The notes: generated from the letters alone by a model not told the origin. 64,000 bases of DNA from Notamacropus eugenii (GCF_028372415.1 NC_092877.1:247027536-247091535); one strand, 5' to 3'; positions 1 to 13,439 are shown, counted from the stretch's first letter. Numbers and translations are program-made.

Positions 1-956
1 ACTCTATCTCAGGACTTTTGGCATTGGTTGTATATTTAACTCTAGAAGTGATTTAGGATATGTGTTTAATATGTGAAAGTCCTGAGATTCATGAATTCTT
101 ACCTTAAAACCAATCATGGATGACAAAAGGAACTTATTTTTCTTTTCCTTTTTCCATTAAGAGATTGAATTCTTCTGGTAAAGGTTTCTTTTGGTTCTTT
201 CCATCATATTCTGCTTTACAGAGGTTTCTTTTAGTAACCTTAAGTATAAAAATCATGTGCTTGTTTTCATTAAAACTTTTTTCTTTACATACTTTTGCAT
301 GAGTTTTTATATTCCTCATCATTTGACTACATAATTGTAGGCAGCAGCAACACTTTAATTAATAAATCTAATTGTGAATACTGAAGTTATAGAGTATTTG
401 TTCAATTATCCATAGATGGCACAAATTTTGGAATTTTACTAAGCACTTGTCAACATCTTTATAATCTTATTAAAACATAGAATTGCTATATTAGACATTA
501 AGTATTTTATTGCTCATATAAACCATATTATTACTCTTTAAGAGGACTGAGATTTTAGACTATAAAACATTAAATTAATTTGTATTATAATAACTACTTA
601 CATTTTTTAATAAGTGGGATCATAGAATTTGAAGAGATTATCTTCTCAAGCTTTCATAACATTCCTCAAGAAAAAAATAGTGCTTGTAATTTGTCATGAT
701 TCTATAACATTTCCAAATTGTAATACTCAAAAAAATACTCCTTACATTAATGTTGCACCAAGGGTCTTCGAAAATACTTTTAAAGGGAGTCCTGCATAGT
801 TACAAAAAATGAATATATCAACAAAGTAAGTTTCAATAGGTTTTCAAACCTAGTTTAAAAAATACTCCTTAGCCTTTGGACTCCTTAGCCAAAGGAAAGG
901 GCATCACACAATTCCTAGGGGAAAATATAAATAAAGGTTAAAAAATTCCAGTGTTA
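1..956. other. AT-rich sequence, nothing recognised
   Basis: This stretch is AT-rich with many short A and T runs. The only open frames are about 60 codons, overlap on opposite strands and show no recognisable protein. I see no repeat that I can name with confidence. Confidence 0.6.
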
Positions 957-1082
957 GGAGAAAGAGACAGACAGATGGAGAAAGGAAAACAGAGAAAGAC
1001 AGAGACAAGGACAAAGTTAGTCAGAGAGAGAGACAGAGAGAGAAAAAGACAGTGAAGGACAGACATACAGACAAAGATAGAG
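957..1082. repeat. Purine-rich GACA/GAGA low-complexity tract
   Basis: The plus strand is almost pure A/G with interspersed GACA units for about 125 bases. It reads as a degenerate (GA)n/(GACA)n microsatellite. Confidence 0.75.
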
Positions 1083-1727
1083 TAAATCTAATTGAAATCT
1101 AGCTAGTCAAATCAAAACTCACCCAATTATAGAAATAAGAAAGAAACACATATTTCTAAATACTGTATTAAACACTTTCAAAATAATATGCCTTTTGATT
1201 CTCAAAAAATATCATGTGAGATTGATGATATTTTTTAATATTTGAAGAAAATGGCTTCAGGTTTAATGTTCTTCAGGCCAAAAATACAGGATGATTTCTG
1301 GCTTTGACAGAGCTATTTGTAACCTGTTCACCTTAATATCCACCTGGGCTACCAATCACCTTTAAACAAATTTATAACCCTGAGGCAGCCGAAAGTTGGG
1401 GTTTTAATTTTTCCTCTAGAGAGTCTGGCTTGTTTTCCTTCTCTGCAATTGAAATATAAGCTTCTGTAGAGATGGAATTGGTGGATGACTTGTGTTTGCA
1501 TCTGTAGGGACTGGCACAGGGTTTTGTGTAACTTCTTTGATTGGATACCTCATAGGGAGTTATTTAATTGATTATTGGAAGCCCAAATGAACAAATAGGA
1601 AGCTACAAGATCAGGTATGGACTTTTTCCCAGGAAAGGGGATGATAGGCAGGGAAAGTAGACATGCCCAGTGTTCAAAGAAGAAGCAGACTGCAATGTGT
1701 GACAGAAAGGTCCATAAGCTTGTAGCT

Positions 1728-1730
<3 letters not shown>
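1083..1730. other. Unassigned sequence
   Basis: No coding frame, RNA gene or named repeat is visible between the purine tract and the CT microsatellite. Confidence 0.5.
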
Positions 1731-2585
<855 letters not shown>

Positions 2586-2850
2586 TGATAGGTTATAAGT
2601 TGCATAGAGTACTGGACATTAAGCATGAAAGACCTGAGTTTGAATATGGCCCTGAAAACTTGCTACCTGTATTACCTTGGACAAGACATTCAGTCTGTGT
2701 CTATTTCAGTTTCCTCAGTTTTAAAGGGGAATTACTAACAAAATCAATCTCACAGGGTTGTTGTGAAGATTAAATTATATATCATCTGTAAAGTACTTTG
2801 CAAATCTCAAAGTGCTATATAAATCCTACATTACTACTATTACTACTAAT
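2586..2850 (+). repeat. MIR/CORE-SINE
   Basis: The order of landmarks matches a MIR-type CORE-SINE: a degenerate tRNA-like head with gacctgagtttgaat (B-box region), a CORE region (accttggacaagacattcag), a cagtttcctcag segment, then gttgttgtgaagat and the aagtactttgcaaatctcaaagtgctatataaat tail region. It is well preserved compared with most MIRs in the window and ends in a short TAC-rich run. Confidence 0.85.
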
Positions 2851-3047
2851 ACTACTACATTTAAAAAGACTGAAATATAGCTTAGCAGGGAAATTTCAAA
2901 TGGATAGTATACTAAAACTAGAGAGGAATGTGACAGAAATGTGTAAGAAAGTCTGTAGAATGTGAAGTGGTGAAGCTTATGTGGAGTCAGGGTCCTCCAT
3001 CCTTGGTACTATCTAGTCAGCTCATTTTCCATCCCACCATTCCCACC

Positions 3048-3427
3048 ATGGCAGATGAAGACCTGGAAGCCCTGTGGAGGCAGAGGCTGGCTGAACTGTG
3101 GGTGAAGCATAAGGATTCTTCTGTTGACCAGCATAGCAGGAGGCAAAACACAAGGAAGCAGCGATGAGAAATGATATTCTAGCTCAAGTTCTGGATCAGT
3201 CAGCATGGGTCAGGTTAAGTAATTTAGCACTTGTAAAGTCAGAAAGGGCCACAGTAGTATAATATTACCTTATACAGATGGCAAGATGTGGACAGCTGAG
3301 TGGAAAAGTATCAGAGAAAGGACTGATAGAAATTCTTGAAAAAGTAAGCCAGCAAACAAAAAAGAAAATAACAGTTCAATTCAATAGAAGAAAAGTAATG
3401 GATTCTGATAAAGATGATGCATATTGA
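3048..3427 (+). pseudogene. PDCD5: PDCD5 processed pseudogene
   Basis: Intronless copy of programmed cell death 5, a small (about 125-residue) apoptosis-associated protein. The ATG at 3048 opens with MADEDLEALWRQRLAEL, close to the known N-terminus MADEELEALRRQRLAEL. The match continues in a second frame with [55 protein letters not shown] and [14 protein letters not shown], and the stop lies at 3425-3427, where the real protein also ends. At least one frameshift (near residues 27-30) and in-frame stops (the equivalent of 'AQQEAKH' and before YYLIQMA) break it. No intron is present across the whole CDS, so this is a reverse-transcribed mRNA copy. A poly(A) tail and flanking duplication were not clearly found, which suggests an old insertion. 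The short frames on the opposite strand are shadows. Confidence 0.93.
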
Positions 3428-3644
3428 AATTTCATGTTTAAGACTCAAAAATTTCTTGAAAAATTTCTAGGAAAAGATACTTGGCAGAAGTGAAGATTTA
3501 AGTAAATGGTAACTTTGCTTTCTACATACATTTTGAGAAAGAGGAGAAAATAAGTAGGACCTACTTATGCAAAATTTTTAAAAAAGAGAATGTTTGCAGA
3601 AAAGCTAACGATAAAAAAAATTTATATGAGACACTGATGTAGTG

Positions 3645-3875
3645 CCTTATAAGTAAAATTCTTTACTTACCTTATCTCACCTGGGCCTCACTACTACTTC
3701 AAACACAAACTTGTGAGGTACATACTACAGGGGATTTTTATCCCAGTTTTATTGAAAAAAAAATGGTCCAGAACACTTGATTGTTTTTACAAACTAAAAG
3801 ATATCAGAGGTAGGATATCAATGTCAGTCTTCATAACTCCCAATCAAGTATTTTACCAGTTATTCAAAACTGATT
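3645..3875 (-). repeat. MIR-type CORE-SINE, minus strand
   Basis: In reverse orientation the sequence follows the usual MIR order. The plus strand shows a gcactt-like start, ttatctcacctgggcctcac, acttgtgaggtacatactac, a tatcccagttttattg segment and a tcttcataactcccaatcaag end. It is diverged. Confidence 0.65.
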
Positions 3876-4117
3876 TTCCTAGAATTTTTCTTTTGAAATT
3901 CTGCTTACTGTTTTGATCTATGTTCTCCCTACATATTTCAGACCATGGTGTGATATAAACTGAGGAAAAATGAAAAAAAAAACTTTAAAAATTATGTTTA
4001 GGAAAGAAAACAGGGGAAAAGATAAAAATAAATGCTTAAACATGTTGGTGAAATATTAATATCTGGTTAATAATGAAATGTACTGCTAAATTTTATTTGT
4101 TAAACTTTATATGCCAT

Positions 4118-4222
4118 ATTGTCATCTACATATGCTGTCTGTTTTGTTCATTCTTACCTCATTTATAAATTTGATGAATGTATCATTTATGTCCACGTTC
4201 ATACCACTGATAAAAATTACCT
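4118..4222 (-). repeat. CR1/L3 LINE fragment
   Basis: A short stretch with ataaatttgatgaatgtatc and cactgataaaaat matches the part of CR1/L3 reverse transcriptase that, on the minus strand, encodes the region around FADD. It is a small version of the clearer relic at 5560-6270. Confidence 0.5.
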
Positions 4223-4309
4223 GATTAGAGGAACTGGAGTTGGTGAACATGTAAAAGAGAAAAAAAAAATAGTTGTGGGAACACTTCCTTTCTTCAAATT
4301 TGTAATTTT

Positions 4310-4440
4310 GCAATGTAGCATAGTAGATAGAAAACTGGACTTGAAGAGAAGACAAATGGGTTAAATACTTGCCTCAATACAAATTAACCATGCTCCTGGC
4401 AAGTCACTTTTACTTTAAATATTCTTTGGAACCCTAGGAT
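4310..4440 (+). repeat. MIR fragment
   Basis: The head gcatagtagatagaaaactgg and the CORE-like ctggcaagtcactttta are visible. The remainder is diverged or missing. Confidence 0.5.
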
Positions 4441-4571
4441 TACAAATTTCAGAGAAATTTCCAACTTACATTTGTAGAGGGAGTTCCTTGTATTAATGAC
4501 AGACAGGTCCTATTACTATGAAATTGTAAAGGATTGTTGGAGTGGTTAGGTAGAAAGAACATTGATGTTGT

Positions 4572-5400
4572 TATGTTCATCCTTCGTTTTCTAAGAGAAT
4601 CATGACATCATAGAAATGATGACATGATTTGCCTTTCTTTTAATGGATAGAGGGCTGTGCAAGGTCACCAGCCTCAATTTCTCCTGCTGAGTCATATGGA
4701 TCCAGTGACCAGATAGGATGACTGGAGATGGCCCAGGATACAATGGGAGACCTTGGCCTTTTAGGCTAAGGCCTTTTCAGGTACTCACTTAAAGTGAGAC
4801 AATGCCCATTCAGTGAATAGGCCTCTTTAAAAGGTAGTTTTGAGGATGGCTCCTTTAGTAGAAAAGAGAAAATAAATAGATAAATCATTCTGGGAGGGGG
4901 AGGAGCCTCAGGGTTGTTGTTTCTAAGAGAGATTGTTACTATTGACATTCACTGTAAGACAGGAGGGTCCAAAACCACCCATTGAATGAAGGCTAGGCAG
5001 GGACCCTTCACCGTTCAATCCATGAGCTTCAGAGTGTTTGGGGTCCAAGGCTTTAGGGGAAATAAGAAAGCAAAGGGAAGGGAAGGGAAGGGAAGGGAAG
5101 GGAAGGGAAGGGAAGGGAAGGGAAGGGAAGGGAAGGGAAGGGAAGGGAAGGAGTTAATCAGCTAGCTGGGTCCCAATTTAGGCAGTTCAGTCTACTCATA
5201 GGTTGTGTTCATCCTTCATTTTTGAAGAAGACCATGACATAAAGATGATGACATGACTGGCACTTAACTTTGATTTGAATGAGGGAGGGCTGTGCAAGGT
5301 CACCAGTCTCACTTTCTCCTCCTGAGCCATCTGGATCCAGTGACCAAATATTCATCAGGATGCCTGGAGACGGCCCAGGTTACAATCCTGGGGAGTTGTT
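4572..5400 (-). repeat. Composite RTE-tailed retroposon with internal purine tract (copy 1)
   Basis: Read on the minus strand, the order is: a SINE-like module (5400-5203) ending gaaggatgaacacaac, a short linker atgagtagac...gggacccagctagct, a TTCCC pentamer tract (5151-5073), a unique spacer with cctattcactgaatgggcat, and a second copy of the same module (about 4770-4572). The same order and both junctions recur on the plus strand at 55150-55987, so this is one element family and not chance neighbours. The module's end (gatgtcatgattctcttag..., gaaggatgaaca) resembles the tails of RTE-mobilised SINEs in marsupials. No coding capacity is visible. Confidence 0.75.
5073..5151. repeat. (GGGAA)n pentamer tract
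   Basis: About 16 perfect GGGAA repeats lie inside the composite retroposon. The equivalent position in the second copy holds a TTCC tetramer tract, which points to expansion from a shared pyrimidine-rich core. Confidence 0.95.
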
Positions 5401-5559
5401 TATGTATTTTTCCGCTCTTGAACCCATTCCCAGTGAAAGTAGGTTTCTAAAACTCACAGCCATCTACTTCCTCTGTATCAGTTCTTCCTGTCACACCTCA
5501 TTTGGATAAAATAAGGTCAGTCTTTGTTTTGCTACATACTATTTGTGCAATTTCACAAA

Positions 5560-6270
5560 TTTCTTCATCTCTTTAAGCCTGAGAGTCTTCATTAGTAGAT
5601 GTCAAATAAAACAAGTTTAATCCGTTGTTCACATAATAGCCCTTTAAATAAATGAAGACGGCTATCAATCCCACCCCTACTCCTTCTCTTTTCCATGTTT
5701 ACCTTTTCCAGTACTTAACAGATACAGTTTCAAACCTCTTCACCATCCTATTTGTCTTCCTGTAGACATCTTATAAAGTGAAAGTTCGTTTAAGACTACA
5801 GTGTCCAAATTAAAGGCAATGCCTCAGATTTAACCATCAGATATCATCTGATTAAAACAGAGCACAGGGGATTAAACCTGCCTTATTCCTGAAAGATGTG
5901 CTTCTCTTAAAATAGTGCAAGACTGAATTAGCTTTTTGGTTTCCACATTGCATTCCTGAGCATACATTGAGCTGGGTCCAGTAAACACCCTCAGATGTTT
6001 TGGGTTTTTTTTCCTCTCATATAAGCATTTTGCTCCCATACTGCACTTGTGAGGTTTATATAAGACCTTACATTGATTCTTATTGCATTTTTTCTACTAG
6101 AGTCAGAGGAATTCTCTAGTCTTTAAAGGCATTTTTAATCCTGACTCCATTATTTAATGTTATCTACTCCTCCCACCTTGTTGCCATCTGCAAATGTGAT
6201 GAACATGTCATCTTTGTCTTTAACTGAGTCATCTATAAAAATGTTAAATTGTGTAAGGTCAAAGAAGAAT
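5560..6270 (-). repeat. CR1/L3 LINE reverse-transcriptase relic
   Basis: Translated on the minus strand, fragments spell the C-terminal half of a CR1-type reverse transcriptase: NIFIDD followed by FADGNKVGG (the FADDTKLGG catalytic box, diverged), then NRMVKRFETV and GLIAVFI, matching the known order NIFINDLD - FADD - RMVKGLE - GDMIAVFKYLKG. The plus strand correspondingly reads catctgcaaatgtgatgaac and tagccctttaaataaatgaag. Frames are broken in many places. This is an ancient amniote LINE that lost activity long ago. Confidence 0.82.
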
Positions 6271-6960
6271 CATATAAGCTTCAGTTATTATTATTTCTTT
6301 TTAGACAGTAGTAAATCAAGGAAGAATTATTTATGGCAAGAATTAAAAATATAAAGGTTAGGCTTCTTTGGAGAATCTATGGGTCTTAAACTCATACTGT
6401 TAACCACAGTTCAGATTTGCTAAATGAGACTGCTTCTGTGTGCTGGTGATAGGGCTCTGATAATAGAACACCATGTAGGTGAGGTGAAACATCTGTTATT
6501 CTTCATCAATAGTTAAATGACTCATGCTTTTTAATTAATCACCTTTATTAGAAACTAATTATTAACTTAGATGGCAACTCTGTAATGGTAACTAGATGAA
6601 CATGAAAAGTAGTGACACCTTGCCAAGAGAGTATCACCCAGCAGTAAGCAATGACTGCCAGAGCCCAGAAAACTGTCATGAAATACTATTCCATGTTGCA
6701 TTACATCCCCAAAGGGTTCCTGGGCTCTTGCTCTGGGAGTGATTCTCCTCAAGGAGACAGTATACAGTTTTTACAGGGCATGGATTTTTTTTTTTTCCTT
6801 TCACTGTGACACTTTCATTTGTAAAGAACTGCTACATGTGTAATCCTTTAAAATGCTTTCAGAATCCTAGAAAATGTCTGTTCTAAAAAGAGACACATGG
6901 AAAGTTTGTCCTTGCTATTCACATTGGCATAGATGTCAGCTTTCAGAAACTTTTATTTAA
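6271..6960. other. Unassigned sequence
   Basis: No protein, RNA gene or nameable repeat was recognised. Confidence 0.5.
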
Positions 6961-7160
6961 TATGCTATACATATGTGTATATATACGCATGTGTACATAC
7001 ATACATATATATATATATATATACATGTACATGCTTTTTTTCTTGGACAGTGGAGGAGAAGAAATCAATGAACTAATTCAACTGTACACTAATAAACACA
7101 GACACAGAGAAGAGAGACAGAGAGAGAGAAATACAGACACACACAGAGAAACTAAAAATA
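6961..7160. repeat. Low-complexity TA/CATA and GACA/GAGA cluster
   Basis: A TATACATA/TATG run (to about 7030) is followed after a short gap by a GACACAGAGA-rich run (7095-7150). The short frames here arise from the repeats. Confidence 0.7.
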
Positions 7161-8019
7161 AAACATAGACAAAACCCTTTACAAAACTATAAGCAATCTT
7201 GGACATAACGGTAAGGAGAAATATATTCCATGAAAGAAAAAAAATGATAAAGGCAAAATTTTCTTGTGCTCCAGGACTTTAAGGTATGTTAAAACACATA
7301 ATTCTGTTTTGTTGTTTTGATTTTCCTCCAGTATTAAACAGTTATAGAGACAGGTTAGCAAAACAAGATACAGATTTTGAACTAATATTTCAAGCTATTA
7401 GAATTCCAGAAAAAAACATTATCCATTTTTTTTGTTCACTCAGTGATATTTCCTTTAATTGTATTGCTGTAGGTTAGACATATTATTTCATTCTGCTTTG
7501 TAAAGCATGGAAGAAAGTGTCAAGCACTACAACTCCCATATTTATATACTTGTATGTGATATTGATATATCTATATGTGTATGTTTGTGTGTATATATAC
7601 ATTTGGTTTTGAGCTAAAGAAAATTTCACTTCCTTATTTACCAGCATAATCAAAATTTAAGAAAAGAAAATGTTTATAATAGTTGTATATTGAATATATT
7701 TGCATGTTATAAATTTCTAGAACCATACTGGTGGGAGGACTTTGAAGGCGTAAAACTGTCTTTGTCTAAATAACCAAATATAGCAACATCACCATCTACA
7801 AAAGGAAATTTGGAGAACCATCTGATTGGGAGAAACACTTATTTTATGATTTCAAGTGCTTTGCTTTGGAATTTTAAAATCTGTCACATAATCAGTACTA
7901 ATCTTAATCAACTCATCTTTTCAGTTTTGTTTTTTTTTTTTTTCCTTCAAGCTCAGGAAAGTATCCTGGGGCCTGTAAAACACAGCATGATATCAAAGTG
8001 CGTACAAGGGAGGAAAAGT
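7161..8019. other. Unassigned AT-rich sequence
   Basis: No gene or named repeat is visible. Isolated poly-T runs occur. Confidence 0.5.
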
Positions 8020-8200
8020 TTTAGCTTTGTCTCTAATTTAAACTCTTTTTTTCTAATTAGGTAACCTTTCTAGACAGTCTCAGTCTTCCTCTTTTTTTTT
8101 TTCAAATGGCTATAATAATACCTGCATTGCAAAATTCATAATGTCATTGAAAGTAAGCTGACTGATGTAAAAATAAAAATTTAGAAACCTGAAAAGTGCA
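8020..8200 (+). repeat. MIR 3' half
   Basis: The segment has the MIR order gtaacctttctagacagtctcag, then aaatggctataataatacctgc, then a diverged tail. The head is missing or unrecognisable. Confidence 0.6.
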
Positions 8201-10969
8201 AAACAAATTCACTTACTTCAATTCTTCAAAAAGCCTAGTTTCTTTGTCATCTTACTTCTACAACCAACAGAAATAGTAACCCAAAATACATGCTGGATAG
8301 TCATCCCTAGGTCCTACAGCTAAAATAGTCTTTTATCTAAATGGCCAAATATTGAAGAACATTTATTTTATTCAAATTTATCCAAATTTGTTCTCAGCAA
8401 ATGAAAAAACCATATCCATTGCCAAGATAATACTTCCAGTTTTTTAGACTTTGTATGTTCTACTCAGTTTTGAGAGACTAGTGCCTCCTCCATGCCAAAA
8501 TAAATCTTCTACGTTAGCTTGTAGTGGCAGAATTCTTAAATCATTCTCTCTGGGCAAAGGTTATACAACGTTCTTTGTTTACATCTTTCTGATTTTTTTT
8601 TTTGTCTCTTTGACTTCATGGAAAAGAGTCCTTATTAGAGAGATGTATGAAATAATACTTTTCTGTACTTATATTTCCCTTGAGTCTTTACACACATACT
8701 AGAATGAGGCTCATTGAGTAATAATTGCACTACTGGAATTCAGTGGATTTGTGTTAGATTGTTTTGTTTTGTTTTTTTTCATTTTGTTTCATTGCTCAAA
8801 TGACATTGCAATTAGAAGTAAGTGACCTGTAACATCAGAAGATTAAACAAACATTAAATAGTTTTCTATAATACTTCCTCTGCAGTTCTGATGCAATTAA
8901 TTCTTCAGTAGTTCAGCTATAATATGCCAGCCAAATTTCATTCAGTGTAAACATTTTAATGTTTGAATTTTATGCTTCAGAAATAGGCTGTGCTGGTTAA
9001 TGGGAAATATATTAGAGAGATTACATTCAATTAACATATTTTATAGCATGTTACATCTATATATACAACTTGATATTTTTAGATATATTCTCAAATAAAT
9101 AAAACTCCTTTATAACAAACAGACTATTCACAAAAAAGTTATAGCTCTTTAATGGTAACAGTAGTATTGATGGCTGACAGAGAAAACTCTACTAGCGAAA
9201 TTTGAGGGCCTAGAAAATAATGAGATAAGTATATATTTTAATCCTAGGAATCTTTCATACTGAGGAAAGTCTGGGAGTAAGTAACAATCAAAACAAATTG
9301 ATGAAAAACCAGCATAATAAAGAGATAACTGAATTAGAGGAATCAAAGAAAGACCTATATATTATGTGCTGAGATTTTTTTTTTAATTTAAAGCATAAAA
9401 GTCTAAGTTGGAAGTCACCTAAGCTGGATGATTCAGGGTAGTATAAGGGAGAAAATGTGGATCTAAAAATAAAATAAAATACCATTTAAAAAAAGGATCA
9501 CCTGGAAAGTTATAAAGTACTATATATGTAATGAAGCAAAGCAAACTCCCCTAACATGGAAAAAATAATAAGACATGAAAGGTTTTTTTCTCCTGTTATG
9601 ACTCAAGCATAGATACCACATCAAAAGGATAAATGTCAGCCTGGCAAAGTGAAAAGATACAGGAAAATATGTACTTGAAAGGGATATTATTGTTTATTAA
9701 CAGGTCTATTTCATTAAAGATCAAACGAAATGACTACTTAGAAAGAACTCACAGTCTGTATAGACATGACACTACTTTCCCCCTCCCCACTCAGAAAGAG
9801 AGTAGTATATAAAATCTTAATAGGAAAACTATCTTGTTCTGTACAGATGTTGAAGTTAAGCAGTCACAGATGTGGACAATTTCAAAGGAAGATATTCAGT
9901 GTTTGTTATCATTCAGTGGAGGCTATGTGTCTTATTATTTTGGGTAATTCTAAATAGATAGACAGAAGACTTACCAAACTGAGGAAGTGAACATTACTAA
10001 GGATAATATTACTAAGGAGAGTAATCAGATCTCCTTAGGTAGTTTTTCATGCTTTATTATATTAGATCAAAAGGTGTTTTGTACCTGCTTCACCACAGGC
10101 CAAAGTAGGCACAGTTAAGGTGGAAGTCAACAATGGAGAGGTCAGAGTTAGGGAGGAAGAGGAGAAGGGTTCAGGAATTAGGTACTTATTAACAACAGAA
10201 AACAAGCATTTCATGGACAAATCTGGACTTCAGTTTCTCTTCACAGGAAGCTAAAAACAAGTTATTTAAGAGACTCTTACCTTTACAATTTACTCAATTT
10301 TTTGGTACATGGAAGATCTTTTAGCTTTTTCCTCTCTTTCAGGTACTAAATACATTCATTTGGCCACCTAGAAATTCCTACTCTGATATTCTACTTGGAC
10401 CTTCAAAAAGAGGTGTTATAAAGAACTTCACTTTTCATGTAGAGGCTGCACAGGATAACTAACCTCAGACATCAACTTCAGTTCTGAGATTCTGTAACAC
10501 TGTTTTTCTATGATTTCTACCATATTTGACAAAGGTTTTCCTCACCCCCTCCCTTTTGAAACTGATGTTTTCCATATCTCTAGTCTTCAAGGTCTTCCGA
10601 AGTGTCTAACTAGCTAAAACTCACAGTCATGGATGTATGACATACATATACATTTATGTGCGTGTATATATGCAGCATATATGTAATACATATATATGTG
10701 CATGCGTGCATATATGTGTGTCTGTCTGTATTATATATATATACATATATATGTATATATACATACATATACACATTATTTTCCCACACTAAGTTGTTTG
10801 ATACATTTTAATGACATCCTATTTGTGCTTTAGAATGCTAAGTTTTCCTGGTGTCTTGAAGGTTATAGAACGAAAGTGCAAACTCAAAATATTTTTTGAA
10901 TCAAAATATTATTAAACATTAATGAATAAGTTCATAAGCAACCATATTGAAAGTTCTTGATTTTGAGGG
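8201..10969. other. Unassigned AT-rich sequence
   Basis: About 2.8 kb with no supported gene. A TATA/CATA low-complexity patch lies at 10640-10790. Open frames are 60-83 codons, scattered on both strands and unrecognised. Confidence 0.5.
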
Positions 10970-11130
10970 TGTTATCCACATTTACTATCTCATTGGATTC
11001 ACCACAGCATTTGTGAAAGGTGGGAGAGCTGATGTTTCCCATCATAAGGAGGAAGAAATAAGATCTAGATGCTTAAATAATTTAGCAAAGACCACATAGA
11101 GAATGTATAATGGAAGTAGGACTGAACACA
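10970..11130 (-). repeat. MIR-type SINE fragment
   Basis: The plus strand shows tactatctcattggattcac, then gatgtttcccatcataaggagg, and tttagcaaagaccacatagag, the reverse-oriented landmarks of a MIR. Confidence 0.6.
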
Positions 11131-12369
11131 ATCTAAAGGCAATATCTTTACCACATGAAATGACATTACTAAATCTTAAAACTTTAAAAACAAAATAAAA
11201 CATTTTGTTTCCATTATGTTTTCATTACATAGAAAATAGATACCATTAAGGTTTTTAAAAAATATTTTTATTTTTTTTAATAGCATGCTTTTCTCTTTCA
11301 TAACTGCACAGTATCAAGCTGTAATGCTAATGACAGTTAAACATCTTCCACACCCATTAATGGACCTGCCCATGAAGGGAAACTTGATTAGGAGGGATTT
11401 GTTGCTGTTGTTGTTGTTGGAAGGCCCACACCTTTTGTTATTTCCTAATGAAGCACTGGTTTTCAAGGGTTCTGATGTCCTCTGTCTCTGAAAAGGTATT
11501 TATATATACTCTGAGGTGAGGTTTTGCTTTGGGGGTACTCAATGGAAGTGTTTGTCCAGATGAGACTCTAGGAAGCCACTACAAAGCCCCCCTCCCCCTA
11601 GTTTTGAAAATCCAGATGTTGGCACTTCTCTCTCTTGTAACTATGTATGTATTACTTATCCTCAGACAGTTGGAAGCCCAGTCTGTTGATTTTTATTTCT
11701 TTGTATCTTCTCTGAAGTTCAGGGTACTTTTTCCCCTGAACTAAGTGAATGATACTTGTGCTTGATTAAAGTACATTGTTGGCCCCTCAGAAGTTGCCTT
11801 TTCTTTTAAAAAAACTCAGATCAAAGAACCTATACAGCATAACCTCCTGTGTAATTCAGGGTCCTTCCTGATACACAAGTACTAATAGTTCATTAAACTA
11901 TTTAATACAGAAATTCCTCATCTTTCCAGATGGGGCATCCTGCTTTTAAAGGAGCAAAACTATCCCTGGAGCTGAAAAGTTTGAGTAAGATCTTTTGTGA
12001 TATCACAATTATGTTAAAAATTACCTGCTATAATTATCTCTTCTTGCAAAATTCCATTATCTGGTATCTTCATTGTGAGCTAGATTATGATGAATTAGGA
12101 GGCAGACAAAAGCAAATAGTTAAGAACAAAGACAAAAGGGAGAAACCAGCATAATATAAAAGTAAAATAAACTCTATTTGTTTCTTAGATTTATTAGCAT
12201 AGACTTCTCAAAATGCATTTTGAACTTGGAAAAAGTTGTGTGAAACAAAAAATTTAATGAAAAAAAAGAAATAAAATACATGTTTCATAAAAGCCCAATG
12301 CATTCTGCTTTAGGAAATACATATCAGCTGTTATTATAAAGTAATTCTAATGTCCCTGAACTAGGTTGA
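11131..12369. other. Unassigned sequence
   Basis: The 68-74 codon frames at 11285-12154 show no recognisable family. A GTT trinucleotide run occurs near 11403. No named repeat was found. Confidence 0.5.
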
Positions 12370-12640
12370 ACAGTGAGTACAGTGTTGGAGTGAAGTGAAG
12401 AAGACTTGAGTTCAAATCCAAATAATAGTCATCTAACCTTGTCTATCTCAGTTTCTTCCTTTGTAAACATTTTGTAATATCATCATCATAATAATATCAT
12501 GTACAATAATATAATAATAATTTTTTATAATATCACTCACATCACAGAATTATTGTGAGTATAAATAAGATATTTCCGAAGTTTGCTGCAAATCTTAAAG
12601 TACTATATAAATTATAGTTGTTATATTATTAGCTATTTAA
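12370..12640 (+). repeat. MIR/CORE-SINE with internal ATA expansion
   Basis: The head contains agacttgagttcaaatcc, followed by a CORE region, tatctcagtttcttcctttg, an expanded ATA/ATC-rich segment, gaattattgtgagtataaat and a tail with aatcttaaagtactatataaa. Confidence 0.75.
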
Positions 12641-13179
12641 GCAAATATCTAAATTTCAAAAACAAATGATGTATACTTATACTTATAATAGTTACAATTA
12701 AATTATACTTATGGTACTCACATTTATAATTATAATTAAATTGTTCTTATAATTAAATAGATAAATTATTAGTGAAGTTATATTATCAAAGAGACTACAT
12801 TTCATGTGATAACCAATTATTCAACAAATAGTGAAGTAGCATAAAACTGAGTCATTGATAATAATGAGTAACTGTGGAAATACCTTTCTTTCCAAACAGC
12901 ATGAAATATAATTGGAAAATAGACAAATATCTTGATTAACATCCATCAGATTTGTACATTTGCAATAGTAATGTGACAAATCACTAATTTTAATGTTCAT
13001 GTGAAAGTTAACAGAACAAAATCCCCAACTGCATATTGATAAAAATTCAAGGCTTTTGCCAAAAAGAAACAAAGAATCTGAAACCTCTCATTATACAATG
13101 CCAGGAGCTAAAATTGAAAATGTCTTTGAAAAGTCATTAGATTTATCCTTAATATTTTTAAGATTACTTAAGGGTGCAT

Positions 13180-13385
13180 TATGTAGGGAAAAGACAAATG
13201 TTATGAGAGTCAGAAAGTCTGTGTACAAATCTGTGTTTTGAAACAATATCTGCTGCGCTATATGGGAATCATGTCATCTGCGAATTTCAGTTTCCTCCTC
13301 TTTAAAATGTATTTAGTGTCTATCTTACAATCTGTTATGGGGAAAATACTTTTTAAACTTCATAATATAATATCTAGTACCTTTA
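13180..13385 (+). repeat. MIR fragment
   Basis: Diverged MIR landmarks are present: gagagtcagaaagtctgtgta, gggaatcatgtcatctgcg and tcagtttcctcctctttaaaatg. Confidence 0.55.
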
Positions 13386-13439
13386 TTTCTGTCTTTGACT
13401 AGCTTGGAATATATGCTTAAGAATTAAAAGATTCTCAAA

